Assembly: GCA_029974855.1 (NCBI GenBank)
Contig: JARKQO010000033.1
Coordinates: 1-21,489, forward strand
Length of the DNA: 21,489 nt
Origin: Eubacteriales bacterium
GTDB lineage: Bacteria > Bacillota_A > Clostridia > Christensenellales > Aristaeellaceae
Reading direction: 5' to 3'
Every line of letters starts with the position of its first letter. Within the stretch, counting starts at the first letter, position 1. Shown here piece after piece: positions 1 to 7,199 of this stretch. Made by a program: the position numbers and the translations under genes. Under the pieces are notes generated by a model that ran no database searches, was not told where the DNA came from, and saw nothing but the letters and a program-made list of their open reading frames with translations.

Positions 1-1139
1 ACCATGCGCCCGCCCAGAAGCCCCGCGTCCACCGAGGCGGCGATCTTGGCGGCGCAGGAGGGCTTCGCGCCGTCGCAGATGGTGCCGGAGAGAATGGCCA
101 GGCAGTTCACAATGGTGTGGTTCACCAAGCGCAAATCCCCGCCGTGAAGATAGGCAATCCCCGCGCCGCCGGCGCTGCCGGCGGTGATGGCCCCGCAGTA
201 GGCGGACAGGCATCCGATCAAAGTCTTTTGCCGGATGGCGGTGAGGTTTGCCAGGGCCAGCGCCCGCAGCAGCCTTTCATGGGGCGCGTTGAGCTCCCGG
301 GCATAGACCACCACAGGCACGGACACGGTGATCCCCTGGTTGCCGCTGCCTGAGTTGATGATCACGGGCAGCTCGCACCCGGACATTCTGGCATCGGAGC
401 CCGCTGCGGCCAGCGCCCGGGCCCGGACCCGCACATCCCCCGCGTTCCCGCAGTCCAAAATCACCTTGCCGATGGCCGCGCCCCAGCAGCCCTTCAGGCC
501 TTCCTGGGCCACGGCCATGTTGTAGTCAATCTGCCGCTCCAACACCCCGGCGATGTCCGCCAGATCGCAGGTGTCCGCAAAGTCGTAAATGCCCTCAACG
601 GTCAGCAGCTTTTCATCCGGGTCCTCCTGGAGGGCCTCCTCCTGGCAGGATTGGCTCCGCAGGATACGGCCGTCCAGCCGGACCTCCACGATGTTGGTAT
701 GGCGGTCCGCGATGCGGGTGCTGGCGCTGTGCCCTCCGCCGGTGAGGGTTACGCGGATGTCAAATACCCTGGCGTCAGGCATCAGGGTCACGTCGATCCC
801 GCCCCGGGAAAGGTACTCGTCGATCTGGGCCTGCTGCTCCCCGGTGACCTGGGCGATGACCTCCAGTTCCCTCTGGGCTTGTCCCGCCACGATCCCCGCT
901 GCGCAGGCGGCCTGGATCCCCTTGCGGCCGTTGGTATTGGGCACGGTCACAGCCTTGGCGTTTTTGAGAATGTTGCCGCTTACCTCCACCAGGGCGTGCT
1001 CCGGCAGGCAGCCCAAGGCCTGGCGGCTTACGGCGGCGGCATAGGCGATGGCGATGGGCTCGGTGCAGCCCATGGCGGGCCGCAGGTGCACTTTCAGCAC
1101 CTTCACGTATGCGTCATAGCGCGGATCAAGCTTGTCCAC
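1..1139 (-). CDS. L-cysteine desulfidase / serine dehydratase-alpha-like protein (UPF0597, CyuA/CdsB type), 3' end outside the window
   Basis: Members of this family are iron-sulfur enzymes that break L-cysteine into pyruvate, ammonia and sulfide, and they are related to the alpha chain of L-serine dehydratase. About 379 codons are visible. The reading frame is open to the window edge, so the C-terminus is missing; the family is usually a little over 400 residues. The N-terminal hallmark MGCTEP is at residues 23-28 and places Cys25 where the [4Fe-4S] ligand or catalytic cysteine is expected. Further conserved blocks are GGGHSAST, INSGSGNQG, and a glycine-rich YCGAITAGSAGGAG near the visible end. 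The start is GTG at 1139, behind GAGGTGG with a 4-base gap. It lies only 9 bases after the stop of the permease gene, so it is probably coupled to it. It is the last visible gene of the transport operon. Whether cysteine, serine or another amino acid is the substrate cannot be read from sequence. Confidence 0.88.
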   Translation of the reverse strand, partial: MDKLDPRYDAYVKVLKVHLRPAMGCTEPIAIAYAAAVSRQALGCLPEHALVEVSGNILKNAKAVTVPNTNGRKGIQAACAAGIVAGQAQRELEVIAQVTGEQQAQIDEYLSRGGIDVTLMPDARVFDIRVTLTGGGHSASTRIADRHTNIVEVRLDGRILRSQSCQEEALQEDPDEKLLTVEGIYDFADTCDLADIAGVLERQIDYNMAVAQEGLKGCWGAAIGKVILDCGNAGDVRVRARALAAAGSDARMSGCELPVIINSGSGNQGITVSVPVVVYARELNAPHERLLRALALANLTAIRQKTLIGCLSAYCGAITAGSAGGAGIAYLHGGDLRLVNHTIVNCLAILSGTICDGAKPSCAAKIAASVDAGLLGGRM

Positions 1140-1148
1140 AGTTCCACC

Positions 1149-1988
1149 TCATCCCTTCACGGCCCCAGCCGTCAGCCCGGATTTCTGGAAGCTTTGCATC
1201 AGCAGGTACAGCAAAATGCTGGGCACGATGACGATGGTGGTACCCGCCAGCACCACCTGCCAGGGGGTGGAGAGCCCGTCGCTGGTGGGCAGCATGGAGA
1301 CGGAAACCATCAGCGTGTACATATTGGTCTTGCGCAGGAACAGCAGCGGCCAGAAGAAGTCGTTCCAGCGGGCGATGATGGTGAGGCTGGCCCAGGAGGC
1401 CAAGGCGGGCTTGATGATGGGCAGAATCATCCGGAAGAAGATGCCCGGATCGCTGCATCCGTCGATGCGGGAGGCCTCCACAATCTCGTCGGGCACCTCG
1501 GTGATGTACTGCCGCATGTAAAAGATACCCACCGCCGTGGCGATGCGGGGCAGAATCAGCGACCAGAGCGAGTTGATCAGCCCGATTTTTCGCATGATCA
1601 CAAACAGGGGGATGGAGCCGGCCTCCGGGGCGATCATCATGGTGGCGATGATAAAGTAGAACAGCGCCTCCCGGCCCGGAAAACGGTATTTGGCGAAGGC
1701 AAACCCCGCCAGGGCGCAGAAGAAAAGCGAGGTAAGGGTGCCCAGCGCCGTGGTGAACACGCTGTTGTACAAATTGGACCAGAAGGGGATCAGCCGGAAG
1801 AGCCGCTGGTAATTGGCCAGCGTGGGGGTTTCGATCCGCAGGGCCTGAAAGCCCGTGATGCTTTCGCCCACGGTTTTGAAGGAGATGGCGCACATCCACA
1901 GCACCGGAAACAGGCACAGCGCCACCAGCACGATCATCAGGAAATATAGCAGCGCCTTGAGCAAAATACCGTTGACGCTTCGGTTCAT
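1149..1988 (-). CDS. CUT1-family ABC transporter permease, MalG/UgpE-like
   Basis: This 279-residue protein is the second membrane subunit of a binding-protein-dependent sugar-type importer. It has an N-terminal membrane helix (about residues 8-35) and five further hydrophobic segments. The cytoplasmic EAA loop starts at about residue 171 with EASRIDGCSDPGIFFRMILP and provides the docking site for the ATPase. The length and the order of helices are typical of MalG-type permeases. The ATG at 1988 follows AAGGAGGAAG with good spacing, 19 bases after the stop of the partner permease gene. No ATPase gene is seen nearby. CUT1 systems of Bacillota commonly borrow a shared MsmX-type ATPase, so that is the likely arrangement here. 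Confidence 0.93.
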   Translation of the reverse strand: MNRSVNGILLKALLYFLMIVLVALCLFPVLWMCAISFKTVGESITGFQALRIETPTLANYQRLFRLIPFWSNLYNSVFTTALGTLTSLFFCALAGFAFAKYRFPGREALFYFIIATMMIAPEAGSIPLFVIMRKIGLINSLWSLILPRIATAVGIFYMRQYITEVPDEIVEASRIDGCSDPGIFFRMILPIIKPALASWASLTIIARWNDFFWPLLFLRKTNMYTLMVSVSMLPTSDGLSTPWQVVLAGTTIVIVPSILLYLLMQSFQKSGLTAGAVKG

Positions 1989-2007
1989 AGTCGCTTCCTC
2001 CTTGGGC

Positions 2008-2877
2008 TCAAAGCTCGCCCTGCCGACGCCGCATCTGGAACTGCGCCACGGAGATCATCAGCAAAATGGCGATGAGCACCACCCCCAAAGCGGAGGCGTA
2101 GCCCAGCTTGAAATTACTGAAGGCCGAGAGGTACAGCAGCTGAAACAGGGACATGTTGGAGGAGCCGGGCCCCGCCAGCACATAGGATTCGTTGAAGATC
2201 TTCCAGGAGTCCACCGTCACGGTGACAAAGCAGAAAAAGAGGATGTTGCCCAGCATGGGCAGCGTGATCCTCCAAAACTGCTGGAGGCCGGAGGCCCCGT
2301 CCACGGTGGCGGCCTCGTAGTATTCCGGGGAAATGTTCAGCAAACCCGAAAGGACGATCAAGGTATACCAGGGGGTCAAGCGCCAGATGTGCAGCACGAT
2401 CACCGGGATCCGGTCCCAGCGGCTGCTGGTAAGCCAAGGGATTCTGGCCCCGCCCAAAGAGACGATGATTTCGTTCACCAAACCCGCGTTTTCCTCAAAG
2501 AGCATTTTGAAAATCAGCCCCATGGCCACGGAGGCGCAGACGTAGGGAAGAAACGTAGCGGTTTTGAAGAAACGCTTGCCGCCAATCAGCCTGCTGTTGA
2601 GCATGCTGGCAATAAACAGCGCCAGGCACAGCACCCCCGCGGCGGTAAACACCCAATAAACCAGCGTATTGCGCAGGGAGTCCAGGAACATGTAGTCCTT
2701 GAGCATCAGGGCATAGTTGTCAAGGCCGGTCCACTTCAACTCCCGCAGGCCGTCCCACTGGGCAAAGCTGATGAGGATGGTCCAAACCAAGGGAATGAGC
2801 TGGAACACCAAAAAGAGGATGAAATAAGGGCTGATGAATAAATAGGGCCAGCGGTATTTTTTCAGCGACTTCCACAT
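2008..2877 (-). CDS. CUT1-family ABC transporter permease, MalF/UgpA-like
   Basis: This is the first membrane subunit of the importer, 289 residues from the preferred start. It has six predicted helices, the first at about residues 13-40. The EAA loop near residue 188 reads YYEAATVDGASGLQQFWRIT, followed by LPMLGN. It pairs with the MalG-like permease just downstream. An in-frame ATG at 2883 directly abuts the GGAGGG ribosome site with no spacing, while the ATG at 2877 has about 7 bases of spacing, so 2877 is preferred. The gene is separated from the solute-binding-protein gene by about 100 bases that contain a strong hairpin, so it may be expressed at a lower level than the binding protein. 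Confidence 0.92.
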   Translation of the reverse strand: MWKSLKKYRWPYLFISPYFILFLVFQLIPLVWTILISFAQWDGLRELKWTGLDNYALMLKDYMFLDSLRNTLVYWVFTAAGVLCLALFIASMLNSRLIGGKRFFKTATFLPYVCASVAMGLIFKMLFEENAGLVNEIIVSLGGARIPWLTSSRWDRIPVIVLHIWRLTPWYTLIVLSGLLNISPEYYEAATVDGASGLQQFWRITLPMLGNILFFCFVTVTVDSWKIFNESYVLAGPGSSNMSLFQLLYLSAFSNFKLGYASALGVVLIAILLMISVAQFQMRRRQGEL

Positions 2878-2935
2878 GCCCATCCCTCCGTCTTTCCATA
2901 GGCAGATGCTTGATGGCGGTTTGCGGGGACGGAGA

Positions 2936-2973
2936 GCCGGGAGAGCCGGCCACAGCGGCCGACTCTCCCCGGC
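2936..2973 (-). promoter_or_regulatory. Intercistronic hairpin between binding-protein and permease genes
   Basis: A GC-rich inverted repeat with arms of about 16 bases (GCCGGGAGAGCCGGCC and its near complement, with one bulge and one mismatch) closes a 5-base loop. It begins 8 bases after the stop of the binding-protein gene on the transcribed strand. There is no U-tract after it. That argues against a full terminator and for an mRNA-stabilising or partial attenuation element that raises binding-protein mRNA over permease mRNA. Confidence 0.6.
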
Positions 2974-2981
2974 AGGCCCGT

Positions 2982-4322
2982 TCAGGGCATTTCCGCCTTG
3001 CCGATACGGGTCTCCAGCTCTTTTTGCATATTGGCGATGGCCTGCTCCATGGTCTGCTCACCGGCCACATACTTCTCGATCTCCGCGGAGATGATGCCGT
3101 CCGCCTCCGTATCCTTGGCGGTAACGGTCATGTTTTTGGAGGGGTTGCCCAGGGCCGCGCCCTCGGCGGCCCGGAAGGAGGTGCCGCCGTAGAAGTCCGA
3201 CGTTTCCTGCCAGAAGGGGTCCTCCAGCATGGCCTTGGTGATGGGGTTGGAGTACGCGCCGCCGATCTCCGTCATTTCCGAGACCCAGGCCTTGCGGTTT
3301 TCATTGTCCGTATGGAAGTCGTGCCACATTTGTTGCACCAGGCCCGCGTATTCGTTGGCGCCGTTATCCACCAGGCACAGGAAGTTGGACACGGGCGCGC
3401 CGTTGGTGCCCACGGACTCGAATACCGGGGCGTTGACGGCCCGCCACTGTCCGGCGGTCTTGGTCAGGTTGGCCCGGAGGAACTCGTCCCAGAACGCGCC
3501 GATGTAGAAGGTGGCAATCTTGCCCTCGTCGGTGGCCTCATACAAAGGCGGGGACATCATGGTGGTCTTGTACAGCAGCCCCTCGCTGTGGAGAGTATCC
3601 AGGAAGCCCAGGGCCAGCTTGGCCCCCTCATCGGAACCGATGACCACGTTGCCGTTTTCATCCCAGATGCGGGCCTTGGCCTGGGGCATCAGACCCCGGC
3701 GGCCCCAGTAGCGCCAGGTGTAGGTGGTGGGGTCCACGTAGGACAGGTACACCTCGCCGCCGGACTTTTCCTTGAGCTGGCGGCCCGCCTCCAGGTAGCC
3801 CTCCAGGGTGGAGAGCAGCGCGGGGTCCACGCCATATTGCTCAAAGATCGCGGCGTTGTAAAACATCATCTGGGGCCGCACGGACTCGGGCAAGCCGTAT
3901 ACCTTCCCCCGCAGGGTGCCGTCGTTGGCAGCGCCATCCACAAACAGGTCTGCCAGGGGGGTGTAGAAGTCTGTCTGGTCCAGCAGAAGGCCCGCGCTGG
4001 CCAAATCGATGATCCCTACCGCGTCCAGGTAAATGGCGTCGGGCATGTCCTCGTATGCCCCGGCCAGGTAGTCCATGGAAATCTTCTGGCGGCCGGCGGC
4101 CATGCTCTCGATCTGCACGAACTCCACCGTCACATTGGGAGCGATGTCCCGGTTGCGCTCCAGCCAATCTTCATAGTACATTTGCAGAAACTGCGGCTGT
4201 CCGGTGCAGTAGACATACACCGTCCCGTCGGGATAGACCGGCGTCTCCGCCGAGGCGGTGACGCCCGCCGCCAGACCGAGCAGCATAACCAGGGAAAGCA
4301 CCAGCGAAAGCAGTCTTTTCAT
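2982..4322 (-). CDS. Extracellular solute-binding protein of a carbohydrate-type ABC importer
   Basis: This 446-residue protein captures the transported solute outside the membrane and delivers it to the two permeases encoded downstream. Residues 1-25 form a signal peptide: MKRLL, then a leucine-rich core, then an A-S-A cleavage site at 23-25. There is no lipobox cysteine, so it should be released rather than lipid-anchored, which is unusual for a Gram-positive importer. The mature part resembles family 1 sugar-binding proteins in length and in motifs such as the C-terminal FRAAEGAALGNPSKN region and a helical tail (EKYVAGEQTMEQAIANMQKE). The ATG at 4322 follows GGAGGTG with 7-base spacing, 21 bases after the methyltransferase-like gene. 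The solute is unknown; no glycosidase or kinase is next to it to suggest one. Confidence 0.88.
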   Translation of the reverse strand: MKRLLSLVLSLVMLLGLAAGVTASAETPVYPDGTVYVYCTGQPQFLQMYYEDWLERNRDIAPNVTVEFVQIESMAAGRQKISMDYLAGAYEDMPDAIYLDAVGIIDLASAGLLLDQTDFYTPLADLFVDGAANDGTLRGKVYGLPESVRPQMMFYNAAIFEQYGVDPALLSTLEGYLEAGRQLKEKSGGEVYLSYVDPTTYTWRYWGRRGLMPQAKARIWDENGNVVIGSDEGAKLALGFLDTLHSEGLLYKTTMMSPPLYEATDEGKIATFYIGAFWDEFLRANLTKTAGQWRAVNAPVFESVGTNGAPVSNFLCLVDNGANEYAGLVQQMWHDFHTDNENRKAWVSEMTEIGGAYSNPITKAMLEDPFWQETSDFYGGTSFRAAEGAALGNPSKNMTVTAKDTEADGIISAEIEKYVAGEQTMEQAIANMQKELETRIGKAEMP

Positions 4323-4343
4323 GGTTGGACACCTCCATGGGTT

Positions 4344-5303
4344 TTATTCGCAAATGGCCGCGTGCACAGCAGCCATAATGCGTTCGTAGGGAATCCCGGT
4401 GGGCAGCGTGCAGTCCGCGCCCAGGATCAGCCCGGTCTCGCCCAACTGGGCGATGACCTGCCGCACGGCGGCGCGGAGCTCCTCCTCCGTGCCCCGCTCC
4501 AGCGGGCCGGAGTGGTTCGCCAGCCCGCCCATGATGGTTTTGCCCGGAAATAACCTTCTCCCCTCCTCCATGCTTAGAGGCGCTTCGTAGACGCCCCAGT
4601 TCACCACATCGCAGCTGGGAGCGTAGCCGCGATACCTTTCCATGTTCAAATCGTCCTTGCAAACATGCAAGAACACGTCCCCGCCCGCCTCCTTGGCGGC
4701 GTTCATGATGCGCAAATCATAAGGGGCTATGCACTGGGCGAACTCCTGGTCCGTGTAAAAGCGCTTCTCTCCCCCCAAAGCGGCATAATAGATGCCGTCG
4801 CATCCCGCCTGGATGCAGGCTGCGGCCAGGTCGCACATGGCGTCCGCGATGCGGTCAAAGGCGGAAAGCACCGCCTGCCTGTCCTGGCGGAAGGTGTTTA
4901 CCATCATCTCCCGAACCGGCACATAGCCGTAGGTCTCCTCCCAGGGATGGATGGCGCTGGCGCAGATTCCGTGAATGGTAGCCAAGGAGTACACATTGTC
5001 CCCCGCCGAGTCCAGGATGCGGCGGATCATATCCAGCTGCCTGGCCATAAAGGGCGAGCGGCGGTGGTAGGCGGGCACCTTGGCCCAGTCCCCAAAACCA
5101 CAGGTTTCGCCCATCAGCGGCACCAGGTTCTCGTTCATGATCTTCAAAACATCGCAATCGGTTTGGCGGTAAAAATCCAGGTGCGCCTTCACCGCCGCCT
5201 CCCCGTGGCTGGCCTCCTTGGGAAAATGCAAGGAAAAGCAGGCGGGTACATGGTCCACGGGCCTTTGCGCGATGGCAGCCTTCACCCGTTCCCTTTTGTT
5301 CAT
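4344..5303 (-). CDS. Uroporphyrinogen decarboxylase-family protein, MtaA/MtbA-like corrinoid methyltransferase
   Basis: This 319-residue TIM-barrel protein starts with the typical MNKRERVKAAI and RPVDHVP blocks of the URO-D superfamily. The zinc-site pattern of methylcobamide methyltransferases, H-x-C followed far downstream by C, appears as HVCKDD (His213, Cys215) and GADCTLP (Cys298). This favours a methyltransferase-type role over true heme synthesis. No other heme genes and no corrinoid-protein gene are present in the window. It is the second gene of the operon, 36 bases after the GntR gene and 21 bases before the binding-protein gene, so it probably acts on the imported solute or a product of it. 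The family call is secure; the methyl donor and acceptor are unknown. Confidence 0.85.
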   Translation of the reverse strand: MNKRERVKAAIAQRPVDHVPACFSLHFPKEASHGEAAVKAHLDFYRQTDCDVLKIMNENLVPLMGETCGFGDWAKVPAYHRRSPFMARQLDMIRRILDSAGDNVYSLATIHGICASAIHPWEETYGYVPVREMMVNTFRQDRQAVLSAFDRIADAMCDLAAACIQAGCDGIYYAALGGEKRFYTDQEFAQCIAPYDLRIMNAAKEAGGDVFLHVCKDDLNMERYRGYAPSCDVVNWGVYEAPLSMEEGRRLFPGKTIMGGLANHSGPLERGTEEELRAAVRQVIAQLGETGLILGADCTLPTGIPYERIMAAVHAAICE

Positions 5304-5339
5304 GATCGGACACTTCCTTCCCGTTTTGTTGCCGGGCCT

Positions 5340-5963
5340 TCAAATGATCTCCCGGATATCCTCCCTGAGGGTGTTCAGGGCCCCATCCCGGTCGCCCCGG
5401 GCAATGGCGGAGACGATGGCGTCGTGCTTGTCCGCCTCTCCCTGGGGAATGCCGCGAATATGGAGATAGTATTGGGTGGCGGCCCTGGCGCAGCTTCTGA
5501 GCACCCGTTCCAGGGCGCTTTGCAAATACTCGTTTTCCGCGAAGCTTGCCAGCAGCGTATGAAACTGGATATTCCTCATCCAGTTGGCCCCGATGCTGGT
5601 TTCCGTCAGCTCAGCCTTTTTGGAGTCCCGCAGGTGATCCTCCAGCCGCTTGATCTTCCCGGCGTCCAGCATGGGCCAGGCCCTTTCCATCAAAAACGGC
5701 TCCAGGGCCCAGCGGGCCTCGGCCAGCTTGCTGACCTGCCCGGAGGTAATTTGCAGCACCTTATAGCCCACCCTGGGGATGGACTGGAGCACCTTTTCCT
5801 CGCATAGGAGGATCAGCGCGCCGCGCACGGGCGCTTTGCTGACCCCCAGCTTCTCTGCCAGCTCATTTTCCGTCAGGATATCGTTGTTGGTGATGATCGC
5901 GTTGATAATGCCGTTGTACACATGCTCGTAAACCAAAGACGTTAACGGCTTTCCCGTATGCAT
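5340..5963 (-). CDS. GntR-family transcriptional regulator, FCD (FadR-like) subgroup
   Basis: This 207-residue regulator has an N-terminal winged helix at about residues 6-70; the helix-turn-helix reads TENELAEKLGVSKAPVRGAL. A C-terminal all-helical FCD ligand domain spans about 78-200 (FHTLLASFAEN and KHDAIVSAIARGD). FCD domains often bind a metal through one Asp and three His. Here the usual Asp before the FH pair is Asn and the last His position appears to be Asp, so metal binding may be altered. It is the first gene of the minus-strand operon and probably controls it, responding to the solute or its breakdown product. The ATG at 5963 has a GGTGA-type site about 9 bases upstream. Confidence 0.92.
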   Translation of the reverse strand: MHTGKPLTSLVYEHVYNGIINAIITNNDILTENELAEKLGVSKAPVRGALILLCEEKVLQSIPRVGYKVLQITSGQVSKLAEARWALEPFLMERAWPMLDAGKIKRLEDHLRDSKKAELTETSIGANWMRNIQFHTLLASFAENEYLQSALERVLRSCARAATQYYLHIRGIPQGEADKHDAIVSAIARGDRDGALNTLREDIREII

Positions 5964-6017
5964 TGCCCACAGTCACCACGCCTTCGTCCGTTTTTCACCT
6001 GGTATGCTTCTCTGATA

Positions 6018-6026
6018 TTGTCACAA
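6018..6026. promoter_or_regulatory. Candidate GntR operator (TTGT-C-ACAA)
   Basis: This is a perfect palindrome with a one-base centre, of the general TnGT-ACnA type bound by FadR/FCD regulators. It lies just downstream of the -10 box at 6031-6036 and overlaps the expected transcription start near 6024, a position suited to autorepression. It is short, so chance occurrence is possible. Confidence 0.4.
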
Positions 6027-6030
6027 GAGC

Positions 6031-6059
6031 ATATTAACAGAGCCAATATTTTCTGTCAA
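6031..6059 (-). promoter_or_regulatory. Sigma-A-type promoter of the gntR-transport operon
   Basis: On the minus strand, TTGACA (6054-6059) and TAATAT (6031-6036) are separated by exactly 17 bases. Start is expected near 6024, giving a leader of about 60 bases before the GntR start codon. Confidence 0.8.
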
Positions 6060-6095
6060 GAGGCAAGCGCAAAAAAAAGGCAGACACCCCTCCCC

Positions 6096-6124
6096 TTGCC
6101 TCCTGCGCCCATTCATGCTATGAT
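6096..6124 (+). promoter_or_regulatory. Promoter of the EamA transporter gene
   Basis: TTGCCT (6096-6101), a 17-base spacer and TATGAT (6119-6124) on the plus strand. Start is expected near 6131, 23 bases before the ATG at 6154. It is divergent to the gntR promoter, with about 37 bases between their -35 boxes. Confidence 0.65.
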
Positions 6125-6153
6125 CACACAAACCCCGGAAAGGAGCTCCCCCT

Positions 6154-7044
6154 ATGCCGATGCCCTCCCCGGATGCCCGCCGGGGCCACCTGCTGGCCCT
6201 GTTCACCATCATGGTCTGGGGCACCACCTTCATCTCCACCACGGTGCTGCTGCGGGATTTCCGGCCCCAGGAAATCCTGTTCATCCGGGCGCTGCTGGCG
6301 ATTTTGGCCTTGGGAGCGGTCCGCCCCAAGAGGCTAAAGCTAAAAAGCCCCTCCCATCACCTGCTTTTCGTGGGGGCGGGGCTGTGCGGGGTCACGCTGT
6401 ATTTTCTGCTGGAGAACGTGGCCTTGACCTACACCTACTCGGCCAACTGCAGCGTCATCATCTCCACAGCGCCTTTTTTTGTAGCCCTGGCGGCCCACTG
6501 GTTCGTGAAGGCCGAGGCCCCGGGCCCTTCCTTCTTTTTGGGCTTCGGGGTGGCCCTGGCGGGGGTGTCGTTGATCTCCTTTGGGGACCAGACCTTGCAA
6601 ATCAACCCCCTGGGGGATGTGCTGTGCCTGCTGGCGGCCATGTGCTGGGCCGGGTACAGCGTATTTTTGAAAAAAATTGAAGCCCTGGGCTATGGGGATA
6701 CGCTGCTGGTGACCCGGCGCATCTTTTTGATGGGCCTGGCGCTGCTGCTGCCCTGCCTGCCTTTTCTGGGGTTCGATCCCCCTTGGCCGGCCCTATTGAA
6801 GCCCATTAACCTGCTGAACTTCCTGTTTCTGGGCCTGGGGGCCAGCGCCCTGTGCTATGTGGCCTGGAACAGCGCGGGAAAGCGCCTGGGGGCTGTGAAC
6901 ACCAGCGCGTATATCTACCTGTCCCCCGCAGTGACAATTGTGGCGGCCTGGCTGCTGCTGCGGGACCCCATTCTCCCCTCGGCGCTGCTGGGCGCGGCCC
7001 TCACCTTGGCCGGCCTCGCCCTGTCCCAACGGCGACGGGCCTAA
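6154..7044 (+). CDS. EamA/DMT-superfamily transporter
   Basis: This 296-residue inner-membrane protein has ten predicted helices arranged as two EamA repeats. The first runs from about residue 10 to 140 (opening with TIMVWGTTFISTTVLLRDF). The second runs from about 155 to 290 (GDVLCLLAAMCWAGYSVFLKK and a final glycine/leucine-rich helix). DMT proteins export amino acids, nucleotides or other metabolites; nothing here fixes the substrate. The ATG at 6154 follows AAAGGAG with 9-base spacing. It is divergent from the gntR operon and shares its control region, so the same regulator could affect it. It converges with the actin-like ATPase gene and is followed by a multi-hairpin repeat that can serve as its terminator. 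Confidence 0.9.
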   Translation: MPMPSPDARRGHLLALFTIMVWGTTFISTTVLLRDFRPQEILFIRALLAILALGAVRPKRLKLKSPSHHLLFVGAGLCGVTLYFLLENVALTYTYSANCSVIISTAPFFVALAAHWFVKAEAPGPSFFLGFGVALAGVSLISFGDQTLQINPLGDVLCLLAAMCWAGYSVFLKKIEALGYGDTLLVTRRIFLMGLALLLPCLPFLGFDPPWPALLKPINLLNFLFLGLGASALCYVAWNSAGKRLGAVNTSAYIYLSPAVTIVAAWLLLRDPILPSALLGAALTLAGLALSQRRRA

Positions 7045-7065
7045 AACAGACAAAGTACTTTGTTC

Positions 7066-7155
7066 CCTTCCCCTGGACCGCGCGCAGCGCGGTCCATAGC
7101 GGGTCCAGGGACGATGTCCCTGGCAGGGATGCAAGGGGCAGCGCCCCTTGCGCCT
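7066..7155 (+). repeat. Three-hairpin intergenic repeat, copy 1
   Basis: It contains three perfect stem-loops in a row: 7075-7095 (GGACCGCGC arms, GCA loop), 7105-7123 (CCAGGGAC arms, GAT loop) and 7131-7151 (GCAAGGGGC arms, AGC loop). An alternative pairing exists between 7071-7079 and 7102-7110. It lies between the convergent EamA and actin-like ATPase genes and may terminate both. A second copy at 13,103-13,190 has the same order and orientation. Confidence 0.85.
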
Positions 7156-7161
7156 CGTTGT

Positions 7162-7198
7162 CCCCCCGTCCGTTCCCCCCCTCGTCCCCGTACCCCCC
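7162..7198 (-). other. G-quadruplex motif after the actin-like ATPase gene
   Basis: The minus strand carries four G-runs of 6, 4, 7 and 6 bases with loops of 3, 4 and 7 bases. This satisfies the usual G3+N1-7 rule. It begins 1 base after the stop codon at 7200-7202 and is followed by the triple-hairpin repeat, so it would be in the 3' untranslated mRNA of the ATPase gene. Confidence 0.6.
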
Positions 7199-7199
7199 G

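Noticed and set aside
651..2841. Plus-strand open frames of 432 and 328 codons
   Set aside because: They are shadows of the desulfidase-like and permease genes, dominated by His/Gln/Gly.
2910..4553. Plus-strand open frame of 547 codons
   Set aside because: It runs opposite the binding-protein gene and the end of the methyltransferase-like gene; composition is non-protein-like.
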